From NCBI RefSeq assembly GCF_900215205.1, contig NZ_OBDY01000022.1:1-64000 (forward strand): a stretch of 64,000 nt of DNA. The letters run 5' to 3'. Each line of letters opens with the position of its first letter. Position 1 is the first letter of the stretch. This stretch comes from Paractinoplanes atraurantiacus (GTDB lineage Bacteria > Actinomycetota > Actinomycetes > Mycobacteriales > Micromonosporaceae). Positions 53,071 through 61,960 of this stretch are shown here, in pieces. The notes under the pieces are model-generated. The model ran no database searches. It had not been told where the DNA came from and saw only the letters and a program-made list of their open reading frames with translations. The position numbers were made by a program, and so were the translations under genes.

Positions 53071-53583
53071 TCATGCTGAGGTCCAGCGCAGCTGATGCTC
53101 CTCGTCGTCCTCTCCGACGTGGACGAAGCCCAGCCGTTCGTACAGTCTGCGGGCGCCGGCGTTGTCCTTCTCGACGCCGAGGAGCAGCGGCACCTTCTCC
53201 CGGCGGGCCGCGTCCTGCAGACCGCGGATGATCGTGGTGCCGATGCCCCGGCGTTGCCAAGCCGGCAACAGCTGAATGCCGGCCAGCCGGAGAAACGCCT
53301 CCCCGCCGGTTCCGCGCACCAGCCGCAACCGGCCCACGACCTGCCCGCCGGCCACCACCACGGCGAGCACATTGCCGGGATCGGCCTGCTCCACGGTCTG
53401 ACGACTCCAGCCGGCGAAGCCCTTCCGCCAGTCGGCCTCGTCGGCCGCGCTCATCTCAGGCCGGCGTCCCTGCGCCTCGGTCGCGGCCATGACGATATCG
53501 GCCAGGAGCTCGGCGTCGTCCACCGTCGCGGGGCGAAGAGCCAGGCTCGCGTCGTCGTCAAGCAGCCGGCTGAGCCACGTCAT
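53071..53583 (-). CDS. GNAT family N-acetyltransferase
   Basis: A 170-residue acetyltransferase: LAGIQLLPAWQRRGIGTTII carries the acetyl-CoA Q/R-x-x-G-x-G/A motif, and NAGARRLYERLGFVHVGEDD the C-terminal motif. Expected to acetylate a small amine or protein. ATG 53583 overlaps the stop of the MpaB-like gene (ATGA), so it is the last gene of the Nramp-MpaB-GNAT operon. Substrate unknown. Confidence 0.88.
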   Translation of the reverse strand: MTWLSRLLDDDASLALRPATVDDAELLADIVMAATEAQGRRPEMSAADEADWRKGFAGWSRQTVEQADPGNVLAVVVAGGQVVGRLRLVRGTGGEAFLRLAGIQLLPAWQRRGIGTTIIRGLQDAARREKVPLLLGVEKDNAGARRLYERLGFVHVGEDDEEHQLRWTSA

Positions 53584-54938
53584 CGAGCCTTCCCCGCGTC
53601 GTCGGGTATCCCCCAGCGGGCGAAGCGGGCCCGGGCGTGGCGTTCGCCCCGGGCGAGCAGCAGGCGGCGGCCCCCGGGGAGGCGGCCGAGGGCGTGGGTC
53701 ATGACCATGTTGGCGGCCACTCTCCCCAGGCCGTACCAGGGCGGGCGGTACGGCAGGCCCAGGTCGTGCATGGCCCGGCGGCCCAGGAGCCAGGAGCTGA
53801 TCGAAAGTGCTCGTTCGCGCTCGAAGCGACGGCGCCGACGGCCGGGGAACTCCTGATCGGTCATGGCGATCAGGGCCTGGGCGAGGGCCCGGCTGTTGTC
53901 GTCGGGCGGCGGGTCGTACGACAGGAAGTGGTAGAGCAGCCGGCGGCCACGTTTCTCGGTGTGCGGGAGCCACTGCTCGTCGACGCCCATGAGCCAGCCG
54001 ATGTACGACCAAACGTGCATCACTGCGTGCGCGTCCCTGCGCGAAACGCGAACACCGAGCAGGCGCAGGTGCAGCAGGAAGCTCGTGCTGAAGACGCCGA
54101 GGGTGCTGGCCTGGTCGTACTGGTTGATCGGCGTGCCGCGCAGCGCGGTGTCCCAGGTGGGATCCTCGGCGAGGCGGGCGTTGACCAGGGCGTGCATGAC
54201 GCGGACGTGCAGCGTCAGGCGGAAGCCGTCGCGGCCCGGTTCGAGGCCGCCGGGTGCGGTGACGGCCCGCCACCAGATCGAGGTCTCCTTGATGCGGCGC
54301 AGGGTTTCCCCGCCGGCCATCCGCCCGGTGCGGACCAGCGGTTCCAGAGCGGCGGCGGTGCGATAGCCGCCCAGCAGCGAGCCGTAGGCCAGCACCAGCC
54401 CGGCATCCATGCCGAACGCACGGCACGCTTGCGCCCCACGCTCGAGCAAGCGATCGTCAACCCACGCGGGACGCTCCAGCACAGCCTCGAAAAACGCGCG
54501 GACGGCCACGGGGGCGGAAGCGGCCGCCGCAGGACCGGCCGCGTCAGAGTTGGCTACCGCTGAGGCGCTCACCTCAAAAACGCCCGCCCCAGGACTGGCC
54601 ACCGCGGACGCCGCCGCCACGGAGGCGCCCGCGGCGAAGGGACCGACCGCGGAAAGGCCCACCCCGGCCGGGCGGACCACGGAAAGGCCCACCCCGGCCG
54701 GGCGGACCACGGAAAGGCCCACCGCGGCGGGGCCCGCTGCGATGGCGCGATGCAACTCGCGGGCGGGGACGGCCCGTACCAGAGCTGCCGCCAGCTCGTC
54801 CTGCTGCGACAGCGCGTGGCGGAGGGCCTCGAGCTCGTCGGCGCTCGGCTGGGCGCCTCGGCCGCAAAGGCGGCGCAAAGGGGCGGCGGCGCGTTCGCTC
54901 CATGCGCGGTCTTGAGCGAAACGAGCAGGAGTCGTCAT
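53580..54938 (-). CDS. Oxygenase MpaB/latex-clearing-like (DUF2236) family protein
   Basis: A 452-residue protein. The C-terminal 300 residues match DUF2236: WVDDRLLERGAQACRAFGMD, IKETSIWWRAVTAPGGLEPG, RVMHALVNARL, INQYDQASTLGVFSTSFLLH and HAVMHVWSYIGWLMGVDEQW, with several conserved His/Trp residues for haem binding. The N-terminal part (about residues 75-150) is a Val/Ala/Gly-rich insert with a 10-residue repeat VVRPAGVGLS, encoded by a 30-base tandem repeat. Overlaps both neighbours by 4 bases. Substrate unknown. Confidence 0.85.
   Translation of the reverse strand: MTTPARFAQDRAWSERAAAPLRRLCGRGAQPSADELEALRHALSQQDELAAALVRAVPARELHRAIAAGPAAVGLSVVRPAGVGLSVVRPAGVGLSAVGPFAAGASVAAASAVASPGAGVFEVSASAVANSDAAGPAAAASAPVAVRAFFEAVLERPAWVDDRLLERGAQACRAFGMDAGLVLAYGSLLGGYRTAAALEPLVRTGRMAGGETLRRIKETSIWWRAVTAPGGLEPGRDGFRLTLHVRVMHALVNARLAEDPTWDTALRGTPINQYDQASTLGVFSTSFLLHLRLLGVRVSRRDAHAVMHVWSYIGWLMGVDEQWLPHTEKRGRRLLYHFLSYDPPPDDNSRALAQALIAMTDQEFPGRRRRRFERERALSISSWLLGRRAMHDLGLPYRPPWYGLGRVAANMVMTHALGRLPGGRRLLLARGERHARARFARWGIPDDAGKAR
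54651..54725. repeat. 30-base in-frame tandem repeat inside the MpaB-like gene
   Basis: Two perfect 30-base units (54651-54680 and 54681-54710) begin GGAAAGGCCCACCCCGG, and a third partial unit starts at 54711. It encodes a decapeptide repeat in a low-complexity linker. The number of units may vary between strains. Confidence 0.85.
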
Positions 54939-56338
54939 TCGAAGAGCTTGCGGATCTGCTCGTTGAAGGTCAGCACGGACAGGAAGCCGAACAGCAGGAA
55001 CGACCAGACGAGCGCGGCCATGCGGCCGATGCCGGGGCGGATCTCGGGCGGGAGCAGGCGACGGTTGATCAGGAGCAGGAGGGCCGAGTAGATGAACATC
55101 ATCAGGCCGCCGGTGACGGCCGAGATGACCAGCAGGACCAGCGGCTGGGTCACGCCGGACAGCAGCACGACGATGCCGACCAGGACCAGGCCCCAGACCA
55201 GCGCGAAGTAGATCTTGCTCTCGTGGAAGGACTTCAGGTACGCGGTCTTGAGCACGTCGGCGGCCAGGCGGCTCGTGTAGTCGACGATGCCGAGCGCGGC
55301 CGCGAACAGCGAGAAGGCGCCGATGATCCAGAAGAAGGTGCCGAACCAGCCGCCGACCGCCTCGTTGAGGGCCGCGCCCTCCGCTTTGAGGAACGAGATG
55401 TTGTTGGTCAGTCCTTCGTCGCCGTAGACGGTGGCGTAAGCCAGCATCGAGGTGAAGAAGATGGTGAGAAACGTGATGAACACGAACGTCGTGAGTTGTT
55501 CGACGTTCGCGAAGCGCCACCAGCGGCGCCACCGGCTCATGTTCGCGTCGGTGGTCTCGAAGATGAAACCGGTCGACGGCGCCGCCTCGAGCTGACCCGT
55601 CACCGGGCTGACGATGCGCGGAACGTACGCGCCCATCCCGAAGCCCTTGTCCCGGATCCAGTTGCTCTGGCACAGGTTCTGGCCGCCACCCGCGCCCGCG
55701 AAGGCGAGAGCGCCCATCAGGAGCGCGAAGCCCAGCTCCTCGTACGGAAGCCCGGCCTTGGTGATGATCTGCGGGGCGTCGGCCCAGGCCGAAGCGCCGA
55801 TCGCGGCGAACGACCCGACCGCGAGCAGCAGCAGGACGGCCGCCACCTTCACCATCTCGATCTTCTCCAGCGCCTGGTAGACGACCGGGGCGAGGGTGAG
55901 GATGACGCCGATCAGCAGCAGGAAGCCGATGGCGATCGGGGTGACGCTGCCGCCGACCAGATAGGTCGTGAGGGTGGCCGAGCTCGTCGCCCAGCCCGGC
56001 CAGATGTTGGCGAAGTAGGCCAGGATCGCGAAGAACAGCCCCCAGTGCCGCCAGTAGCGGCTGAAACCGGTCAGCGCGGTCTCTCCGGTGGCGAGCGTGT
56101 ACCGCTCGATCTCCATGTTCAGGAAGTACTGCGTCGCCAGGCCCACGAACGCGGCCCAGACGAAAACCAGACCGACTTGCGAGGCGATGTACGGAAACAG
56201 GATGAACTCGCCGCTGGCCAGCCCCACCCCGGCGGCGACGACGCCGGGCCCGATGACGCGGCGGAAGTTGGCGGGCGGATCCGGAAGCTCGCGTACCTCG
56301 TGCGCGGGAAGGTGCTTGGTCGGAGACACCATGGACAT
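54935..56338 (-). CDS. Nramp-type divalent metal transporter-like protein
   Basis: A 467-residue membrane protein with about 11 to 12 helices. Segments such as FRRVIGPGVVAAGVGLASGE and GALAFAGAGGGQNLCQSNWI place it in the Nramp superfamily. The canonical metal motif (DPGN in TM1, MPH in TM6) is not seen; the TM1 position reads ASGE, as in the divergent Nramp-related transporters of unknown substrate. So metal transport is uncertain. The gene leads an operon with MpaB-like and GNAT genes, with a 4-base overlap. Confidence 0.82.
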   Translation of the reverse strand: MSMVSPTKHLPAHEVRELPDPPANFRRVIGPGVVAAGVGLASGEFILFPYIASQVGLVFVWAAFVGLATQYFLNMEIERYTLATGETALTGFSRYWRHWGLFFAILAYFANIWPGWATSSATLTTYLVGGSVTPIAIGFLLLIGVILTLAPVVYQALEKIEMVKVAAVLLLLAVGSFAAIGASAWADAPQIITKAGLPYEELGFALLMGALAFAGAGGGQNLCQSNWIRDKGFGMGAYVPRIVSPVTGQLEAAPSTGFIFETTDANMSRWRRWWRFANVEQLTTFVFITFLTIFFTSMLAYATVYGDEGLTNNISFLKAEGAALNEAVGGWFGTFFWIIGAFSLFAAALGIVDYTSRLAADVLKTAYLKSFHESKIYFALVWGLVLVGIVVLLSGVTQPLVLLVISAVTGGLMMFIYSALLLLINRRLLPPEIRPGIGRMAALVWSFLLFGFLSVLTFNEQIRKLFE

Positions 56339-56348
56339 CAATCTATGC

Positions 56349-56795
56349 TTACTCGTAGATCAGGTCCATCCTGTCGGTGCGCCCCGACCAGGTGAGAGTC
56401 AGGCGCCAGCAGCCCGCCCGCGGCAGATCGACCAGCGACGGCCCCGGCCCGCCCGCGACCTTCTGCTCGACCCGCACGTCCGTGCCGTCCAGCGCCGCCG
56501 CGATGACGAGATCGCCGCCCGGCTCGGCGGATTCCCGGGCCACCCAGAGGATCTTGTTGGCGCGCCCCTCAGCGGGCGGGCTCTTCAACGGCGCCCCGAA
56601 CACGACAGCCAGGATCTCCCCCTGCTCGCCGTACACGTGCGGCATGCCGGCGCCGTCCCAGCTGAACCCGCCCCGCGCCCATTGCGGCAGCGCATCCGTC
56701 CGCACATCGGAGGCACACTTCGAAACAGGCGCCGGCTCCGGCGCCGGATGCGAACACCCCGCGAGCACGAGCAAGACAACAACAAGCGCCTTCAT
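56349..56795 (-). CDS. Small lipoprotein of unknown function
   Basis: A 148-residue protein beginning MKALVVVLLVLAGCSHPAPE, a lipoprotein signal with Cys at about residue 14. The mature part has CASDVRTDALPQWARGGFSW and PGGDLVIAAALDGTDVRVEQ, and a terminal WRLTLTWSGRTDRMDLIYE. Family not recognised. It lies 10 bases upstream of the Nramp-like start on the same strand and may belong to that transcript. Start ATG 56795 begins the signal peptide. Confidence 0.72.
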   Translation of the reverse strand: MKALVVVLLVLAGCSHPAPEPAPVSKCASDVRTDALPQWARGGFSWDGAGMPHVYGEQGEILAVVFGAPLKSPPAEGRANKILWVARESAEPGGDLVIAAALDGTDVRVEQKVAGGPGPSLVDLPRAGCWRLTLTWSGRTDRMDLIYE

Positions 56796-56865
56796 ACCCG
56801 AACGACACCGCAGGGCAGCCAGGGGTTCCATCGACGCCGGGCCGATCCGCTGCGATGCTGGGCCG

Positions 56866-57981
56866 GTGGAGACCACCGTCCGGGTCGAGCGACGGCCCGA
56901 GCTTGATGCCATTCGGCTTGTGGTGGTGCTCGGGCTGGTGTTCTTTCACGCCTCGCTGGTGTTCGACACGCGGGACGACTACTACGTGAAGAACGCGCAG
57001 ACGACCGAGGCGGTCACCTGGGTCGCCGGGCTGGGCGTCGTGTGGGCCATGCCGGCGCTGTTTCTCATCGCGGGGCTCGGGTCGTGGCACTCGCTGGGGC
57101 GGCGGGGCACCGGCGGGTTCGTGCGGGAGCGGCTGCTGCGGCTCGGTGTGCCGCTGGTGTTCGCGTCGCTGACCATCATCCCGATTCCACAGTGGATTCG
57201 GTATGGGGCGTCCGAGCCGTACCTCGAGTTCCTGCGCAGCTACTTCGACGTTCACCTGGAGCTGTCGGACTTTCCGTTCGTCGTCCAGGGTGAGTTCTTC
57301 GAGACGGGTCACCTGTGGTTCGTCGTCCTGCTGCTGACCTTCTCCCTGATCCTCGCCCTCGTGGCGGGGCGCCTGCCGCTGATCGGCGGGCCGATGCGGC
57401 ATCGCGGCGTGGTGTTCCTGCCGGCCCTTCCGCTCGCGCTGATCGGGGCCCTGCTGGGCATGGAGGAGGCTTTCGCCGGGTGGAGCCGCTGGGCTTACCT
57501 GCTTTTCTTCCTGTACGGGTTCCTGCTCGCGGCCGACGGCCGTTTCCGTGCCGCCATGCGGCGTGACGCCCGGTGGGCCGCGGTGATCGGGTTCCTGCTG
57601 TTCGGGGCTTCGGGGGCGACGCTGAGCACCGCCGGCGACGATCCGTTCACCTCGATGACCCCGCACGCGATCGTCGCGCGGGTGCTCTTCGGGCTGGCCG
57701 GATGGTTCTGGATCGTCGCCATCCTGGGGCTGCTCGACCGCGGGTCGCCGCCGCCGCGCAGCCGGGCCGTCGGCTATCTGGCGGTGGCCGCGCTGCCGCT
57801 CTACATCCTGCACCAGCCGATCCTGGTGGTCGTCGCGTTCTTCGTGGTGAGGTGGGACCTGCCGGTGATCGGCAAATACCTTGCCATCGTCGCGATCACG
57901 TTCGTGGTCATGTTCGCTGTCTACGATGTGCTGGTGCGGCGTACGAAGGTGACGCGGTTCCTGTTCGGGATGCGGCCGTGA
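56866..57981 (+). CDS. Membrane acyltransferase (Acyltransferase_3 family)
   Basis: A 371-residue protein with about 10 membrane helices. The N-terminal RRPELDAIRLVVVLGLVFFH carries the R-x-x-LD...H pattern typical of the family (OatA/OafB-type O-acyltransferases). FFETGHLWFVVLLLTFSLIL and LYILHQPILVVVAFFVVRWD are further family features. It transfers acyl groups to a cell-envelope sugar or lipid; substrate not known. The start is GTG. Its stop overlaps the SDR start (GTGA). Confidence 0.88.
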   Translation: METTVRVERRPELDAIRLVVVLGLVFFHASLVFDTRDDYYVKNAQTTEAVTWVAGLGVVWAMPALFLIAGLGSWHSLGRRGTGGFVRERLLRLGVPLVFASLTIIPIPQWIRYGASEPYLEFLRSYFDVHLELSDFPFVVQGEFFETGHLWFVVLLLTFSLILALVAGRLPLIGGPMRHRGVVFLPALPLALIGALLGMEEAFAGWSRWAYLLFFLYGFLLAADGRFRAAMRRDARWAAVIGFLLFGASGATLSTAGDDPFTSMTPHAIVARVLFGLAGWFWIVAILGLLDRGSPPPRSRAVGYLAVAALPLYILHQPILVVVAFFVVRWDLPVIGKYLAIVAITFVVMFAVYDVLVRRTKVTRFLFGMRP

Positions 57982-58715
57982 GCATCGTCCTGACCGGGGC
58001 CACCACGGGGATCGGCCGAGCCACCGCCCGCCTGCTGGCCGGCTCGGGCGACCATCTCATCCTGCACGGGCTCGAGCCGACGATCTCCGACTTCTCCCCC
58101 GACGACCGGATCACCTACTTCCCGGCCGACTTCGGCGATCTGAACGAGGTCGAGCGGCTCGCGGCGCGGATCCGGGCCGCGACCGACAAGATCGACGTCC
58201 TGATCAACAACGCCGCCCGGCCGGGACCACCGGTCCGTACGGTCAATGCCGCCGGTCTTGAAGTGACCTTTCAAACGAACTATCTGGCGCCCGTTCTGCT
58301 CACGACACGGCTTCTCGACCTGACCCGGCGGGTGGTCAACGTCGCCTCGGCCACGCATCTGTCGGCGACGCTCGGCGACGCCGGCCGTCCCTATTCGGCG
58401 GCGGGCGCGTACGCGTACTCCAAATTGGCCCTTGTCGCCTATTCCTGCTGGCTTGCGCGGCGCCGGACCGAGGTCGTCAGCATGCACCCGGGAATCATCG
58501 CGACGCCGCTGCTGCACGCCATGTTCGCGATCGGCGGCGACCCGCCCGAGCACGCCGCCGCCAACATCCGCTACGTGGCCTCCCGGCAGCGCGACAACGG
58601 CACCTATTACGACGAGCGCAAGCCGGCCCGGCCCAACCCGGAGGCGCTCGACCGGGGCGCGCAGGACCGGCTGATCGAGCTCACCGAGCGCGACCTCGAC
58701 CTCGAGCTCTGGTGA
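57978..58715 (+). CDS. SDR family oxidoreductase (divergent)
   Basis: A 245-residue short-chain dehydrogenase: IVLTGATTGIGRATARLLA is the cofactor motif, VLINNAARPGPPV the NNAG equivalent, and the active site is YAYSKLA with Tyr/Lys. FQTNYLAPVLLT and VVNVASATHL are consistent with the family. It is translationally coupled to the acyltransferase through GTGA. Substrate unknown. Confidence 0.85.
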   Translation: MSIVLTGATTGIGRATARLLAGSGDHLILHGLEPTISDFSPDDRITYFPADFGDLNEVERLAARIRAATDKIDVLINNAARPGPPVRTVNAAGLEVTFQTNYLAPVLLTTRLLDLTRRVVNVASATHLSATLGDAGRPYSAAGAYAYSKLALVAYSCWLARRRTEVVSMHPGIIATPLLHAMFAIGGDPPEHAAANIRYVASRQRDNGTYYDERKPARPNPEALDRGAQDRLIELTERDLDLELW

Positions 58716-58733
58716 GCGGCATTCCGTGATGAG

Positions 58734-59147
58734 ATGGGCCGCATGACCTTCCCCAAGCTGATGCACACGGCGCTGGACGCCACGGACGTCCGAGGGCTGG
58801 CCGAGTTCTACCGCGAGTTGCTGGGCGTGCGCTACCGCCCCGGCGACGAGACCCCGCAGGAGGGCGAGGACTGGCTCGTGCTGGTCGACGCGGACGGCAA
58901 GCGCGTGCTCGCGTTCCAGTGGGTGCCCCAGCTGGCCCGGCCCGACTGGCCGGCCCACGAGGTCCCGAAGCAGATGCACCTCGACTTCCACGTCCCGACC
59001 CGGGAAGGCCTGGAAGAGCACCGGCGCCGGGCCGAGGAGCTGGGCGCCACGGTGCTCCTCGACCGAACCGCCGACGACGAGGAGCCGCTGTACGTGCTGG
59101 CCGACCCGGCCGGCCACCCGTTCTGCCTCCTCGTCGGAAACCCCTGA
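58734..59147 (+). CDS. VOC/glyoxalase superfamily protein
   Basis: A 137-residue protein of one VOC unit: LDATDVRGLAEFYRELLGVR, MHLDFHVPTREGLEEH with metal-ligand-type residues, and DPAGHPFCLLVG at the C-terminus. This single-copy beta-alpha-beta fold is used by glyoxalases, resistance proteins and dioxygenases. Function not predictable. The start may be ATG 58743 (MTFPKL). Independent transcript likely. Confidence 0.85.
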   Translation: MGRMTFPKLMHTALDATDVRGLAEFYRELLGVRYRPGDETPQEGEDWLVLVDADGKRVLAFQWVPQLARPDWPAHEVPKQMHLDFHVPTREGLEEHRRRAEELGATVLLDRTADDEEPLYVLADPAGHPFCLLVGNP

Positions 59148-59204
59148 GTCCCGGCCCACCAGGCGCCACGAGCCGACATGGAATGATGCCCCTATCTGTC
59201 CGCC

Positions 59205-59561
59205 ATGATGACGCCGCAAGACGATTCCCTGGTCAACGACGCGTTCGGTACGGCCACCGTTGATTGTTTCGACTACTACCTTCAGCGGCTGTGCGATTTG
59301 CAAGCCTGGCCGGTGTTCCCGCTCGGGCTGGCCGTGGTGTTCTGCAACCTTCCCGGCGAGCAGAGCACCGACTTCCTTCTGTGCCGCAAGGGCGGCGACC
59401 TCGCCGCCCACCTGCTGCGGAAACCGGCCTACTGGCCGCACTGGCGGCGCGAGAACGGCGTGGTCGTCAGCGACGGCCGCATCAGCATGCGCGATCCCGG
59501 CGGCCGGGCCGGCCTCCCGGACGCCGATCTGATCGAGGTCTCGTCCGCGCTCGCCGCCTGA
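59205..59561 (+). CDS. Hypothetical protein, 118 residues
   Basis: A small soluble protein with FDYYLQRLCDLQAWPVFPLG and TDFLLCRKGGDLAAHLLRKP. The composition is plausible for a real gene and it stands between two coding genes on the same strand. Family not recognised. Start MMTPQDDS at 59205 or the next ATG at 59208. Confidence 0.55.
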   Translation: MMTPQDDSLVNDAFGTATVDCFDYYLQRLCDLQAWPVFPLGLAVVFCNLPGEQSTDFLLCRKGGDLAAHLLRKPAYWPHWRRENGVVVSDGRISMRDPGGRAGLPDADLIEVSSALAA

Positions 59562-59670
59562 TCGTCACCGACATCTCGTTCTCCTTGGGGTAGTGCCGAT
59601 GCCGGATCCGATCCTCTGGCCGGCGCCGGACGGCGACATCGGTCATGTGAGCGGCAACAATGGGGGCCTG

Positions 59671-60639
59671 ATGATGCAACGGCTGCTCGACCGGCTTGTC
59701 GCGGGTGGGGCCGTGGGCGCGCTGGCCGAGCTGCGCGATGTCAATGGAACGTCACGGGCCTCCAGTGGCGTCGCTGAGCTGGGGACCGCGCGGCCGGTGG
59801 ATCCGCGGGGGTTCTTCCGGATCGGCAGCGTCACCAAGGTTTTCACGGCGACGGTGGTCCTGCAGTTGGTCAGTGAGGGGCGGATCGCGCTCGACGGACC
59901 GGTGGACGGGTACGCGCCGATCACCGTGCGGCAGCTGCTCAACCACACGAGCGGGCTGCGCAACTACACGAAAGACCTGACTACGGAAGGCATTCTGCGC
60001 GACCGGAGGCGGAGGTGGACGCCGCAGGAGATCGTTGCGCGGGCCGGTCGAAGTGGACGGGAGTTCGCGCCGGGCACGTCACGGGCGTACAACAACACGG
60101 GGTATGTGCTGCTCGGCATGCTCATCGAGGGTGCGACCGGTCAGCCGTACGGGAAAGAGATCGAAGCTCGAATCCTGCGGCCACTGGGGCTCAGCCGGAC
60201 GCTGGTGCGCGACGACAGCGAGGTGATGCCGTCGCCGCACGCGCGGGCCTATCTGCCGGTGGGCGGGAAGCCGGTCGACATCACCGACTACAACCCGTCC
60301 ACGGCCGGGCCGGCGGGCGGTCTCATCTCCACCGCCGCGGACGTGAACACGTTCTTCCGGGCGCTGCTGACCGGGGATCTGCTCGGGCCGGGCGAGCACC
60401 GGGAACCGCTGACGACCCTGCCGACGGGCACGCCCGGCGTCGAGGGCGGCCTCGGCATCACGCGGTACACACGGCCCGGCGGCGAGACGTTGTGGGGCAA
60501 GGAAGGTGGCTTCTTCGGGTATCGCACGTGGTCGTTCCACCGGGAGGACTGCGCATGGCAGTTGACCGTCTCGGCCACGGCCGGGCGCGGCGAGATGCCC
60601 ACCACGGCCGAGGTCGTCAGACTGCTGCGGGCTCCCTGA
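59671..60639 (+). CDS. Serine hydrolase, beta-lactamase/D-alanyl carboxypeptidase family
   Basis: A 322-residue penicillin-binding-like protein. SVTK is the SxxK motif in FRIGSVTKVFTATVVLQLVS; AYNNTGYVLLGMLIEGATGQ carries the YxN element; a GKEGGFFGY segment serves as the third motif. No signal peptide is evident in the chosen start, so it may be cytoplasmic. ATG 59671 follows GGGGG; the earlier frame is not conserved. Its 3' end overlaps the convergent thioesterase by 23 bases. Confidence 0.85.
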   Translation: MMQRLLDRLVAGGAVGALAELRDVNGTSRASSGVAELGTARPVDPRGFFRIGSVTKVFTATVVLQLVSEGRIALDGPVDGYAPITVRQLLNHTSGLRNYTKDLTTEGILRDRRRRWTPQEIVARAGRSGREFAPGTSRAYNNTGYVLLGMLIEGATGQPYGKEIEARILRPLGLSRTLVRDDSEVMPSPHARAYLPVGGKPVDITDYNPSTAGPAGGLISTAADVNTFFRALLTGDLLGPGEHREPLTTLPTGTPGVEGGLGITRYTRPGGETLWGKEGGFFGYRTWSFHREDCAWQLTVSATAGRGEMPTTAEVVRLLRAP

Positions 60640-61066
60640 GCAGGGAGGCGAGGTCGGCTCGGGCTCGGTCGGTCCATGGGGACGGGCGCTTCGTCGTGGG
60701 GTCGAACTTGATGGAGACGCGGTGGCCGTGCGCGTGCTGCACGGAGCCGTCCTCGGAGAGGAGCCGGAAGCCGAGGACCATGCTCGTGGTGCCCGCCTTC
60801 TCGGCCCAGATGTGCATGAGCAGCGGGCCGAAGTCGGTGACCGGATGGTCGAACGAGATGGACACCTCGCGCAGCAGCTGGTAGCCGTCCTCGTCCAGCT
60901 GATGCCCGGACAGGCGGTAGCCCCGCGAGATCCAGTGGGCGGTCACGGCCCGGTCGAGCAGCGCCACGAAGCGCGGGTGGTACAGCGTGCCGAGGAAGTC
61001 CAGGTCGTCCCAGTAGACCTCCACCGGGACGAGGACGCCGTACGGAACGGTGAAGTCGTCGCTCAT
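60617..61066 (-). CDS. Acyl-CoA thioesterase (hot-dog fold, 4HBT-like)
   Basis: A 149-residue protein: VYWDDLDFLGTLYHPRFVAL is the 4HBT catalytic Asp region, and DEDGYQLLREVSISFDHPVT and QHAHGHRVSIKFDP continue the hot-dog sheet. It would hydrolyse acyl-CoA thioesters. ATG 61066 begins the conserved domain; the longer frame is spurious. Overlaps the convergent serine hydrolase by 23 bases. Confidence 0.85.
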   Translation of the reverse strand: MSDDFTVPYGVLVPVEVYWDDLDFLGTLYHPRFVALLDRAVTAHWISRGYRLSGHQLDEDGYQLLREVSISFDHPVTDFGPLLMHIWAEKAGTTSMVLGFRLLSEDGSVQHAHGHRVSIKFDPTTKRPSPWTDRARADLASLLREPAAV

Positions 61067-61109
61067 GTCTCGTACGACGTCCACGGCCGCCCGGGTCTCA
61101 CCGATGTGA

Positions 61110-61946
61110 TCAACTCCGCACCAGTTTCTCCACCGCCTCGGCGAAGCTCCCGGGCTCCTCGATGTGCCCGAAATGCCCGCTCCTGCCCTGCTCGGCGTAG
61201 GTGCTTCCGGGAATGCCGTCGGCGAGCAAGCGCGACCACGAGGGCTCGCAGATCCAGTCGTACGATCCACAGATCGCCAGTGCGGGTGTCGTTATCTGAG
61301 CGAGTCGCTCACGAACGTCATACACCTCGCCGTCCTGCGACACGTGCCAGCAGCGGACCGCGTCGCGCAGGGCCCCGTACTCGTCCTCCCGCGCCCGGTA
61401 GTCGGCGAAATAGAGCGGCAGGATGGCCTTGAGGTTCGCGGTCGCGCCGGCGTCGGTCTCGGGCCAGGTGGCTTCCAGATCCTGGAGTACGGGGGCCAGA
61501 CTTGGCACCCGCGCCGCCTGCCGCCGGGCGTTGCGGGCCGCGACCACGTCCAGGTCAGGCCCGTTGCACGGCGCTGTGGCGTACAGGATCAATCCCGCCA
61601 GCCGTCCCGGATGGGTGAGCGCGTACTCCTGCGCGACCAGCCCGCCGTGCGAGTGCCCGAGCAGATAGTTCGCGTCCACATGCTCTACCACCGCGTGCAC
61701 GAACGGAACGTAAGCGCCAACGGTGTAGCCATGCGGATGCGTGGGGAGCCGGCCGGACTCCCCCGTGCCGACCGGCTCCAGGTAGACCGCCGTGACGAAC
61801 TCCTCGACCAGCGGCATCCGCAGGTAGGACCAGTCGACGCCGGGGCCGCCCGAGTGCATCACGCAGACCGGTCCCCGGCCGGCGACATGAAAACGCTGGA
61901 CGACCCCGTCCACGGTGATCTCGTGCGTAGTGAGGGCTTGTGTCAC
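61110..61946 (-). CDS. Alpha/beta hydrolase (proline iminopeptidase-like)
   Basis: A 278-residue hydrolase: CVMHSGGPGVDWSYLRMPLV is the oxyanion loop (HGGPG type), YLLGHSHGGLVAQEYALTHP has the nucleophile Ser, LAICGSYDWICEP the acid and GHFGHIEEP the His. The HGGPG-like motif (HSGGPG) suggests peptidase/amidase relatives. The start is GTG 61946; the family begins near THEITVDG. A tandem repeat array lies just upstream of the gene. Confidence 0.85.
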   Translation of the reverse strand: MTQALTTHEITVDGVVQRFHVAGRGPVCVMHSGGPGVDWSYLRMPLVEEFVTAVYLEPVGTGESGRLPTHPHGYTVGAYVPFVHAVVEHVDANYLLGHSHGGLVAQEYALTHPGRLAGLILYATAPCNGPDLDVVAARNARRQAARVPSLAPVLQDLEATWPETDAGATANLKAILPLYFADYRAREDEYGALRDAVRCWHVSQDGEVYDVRERLAQITTPALAICGSYDWICEPSWSRLLADGIPGSTYAEQGRSGHFGHIEEPGSFAEAVEKLVRS

Positions 61947-61960
61947 TCCCACATCGACGC

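Noticed and set aside
54935..56338. Manganese riboswitch or Mn-specific Nramp
   Set aside because: No riboswitch-like structure was seen before the start, and the standard metal motifs are not evident.
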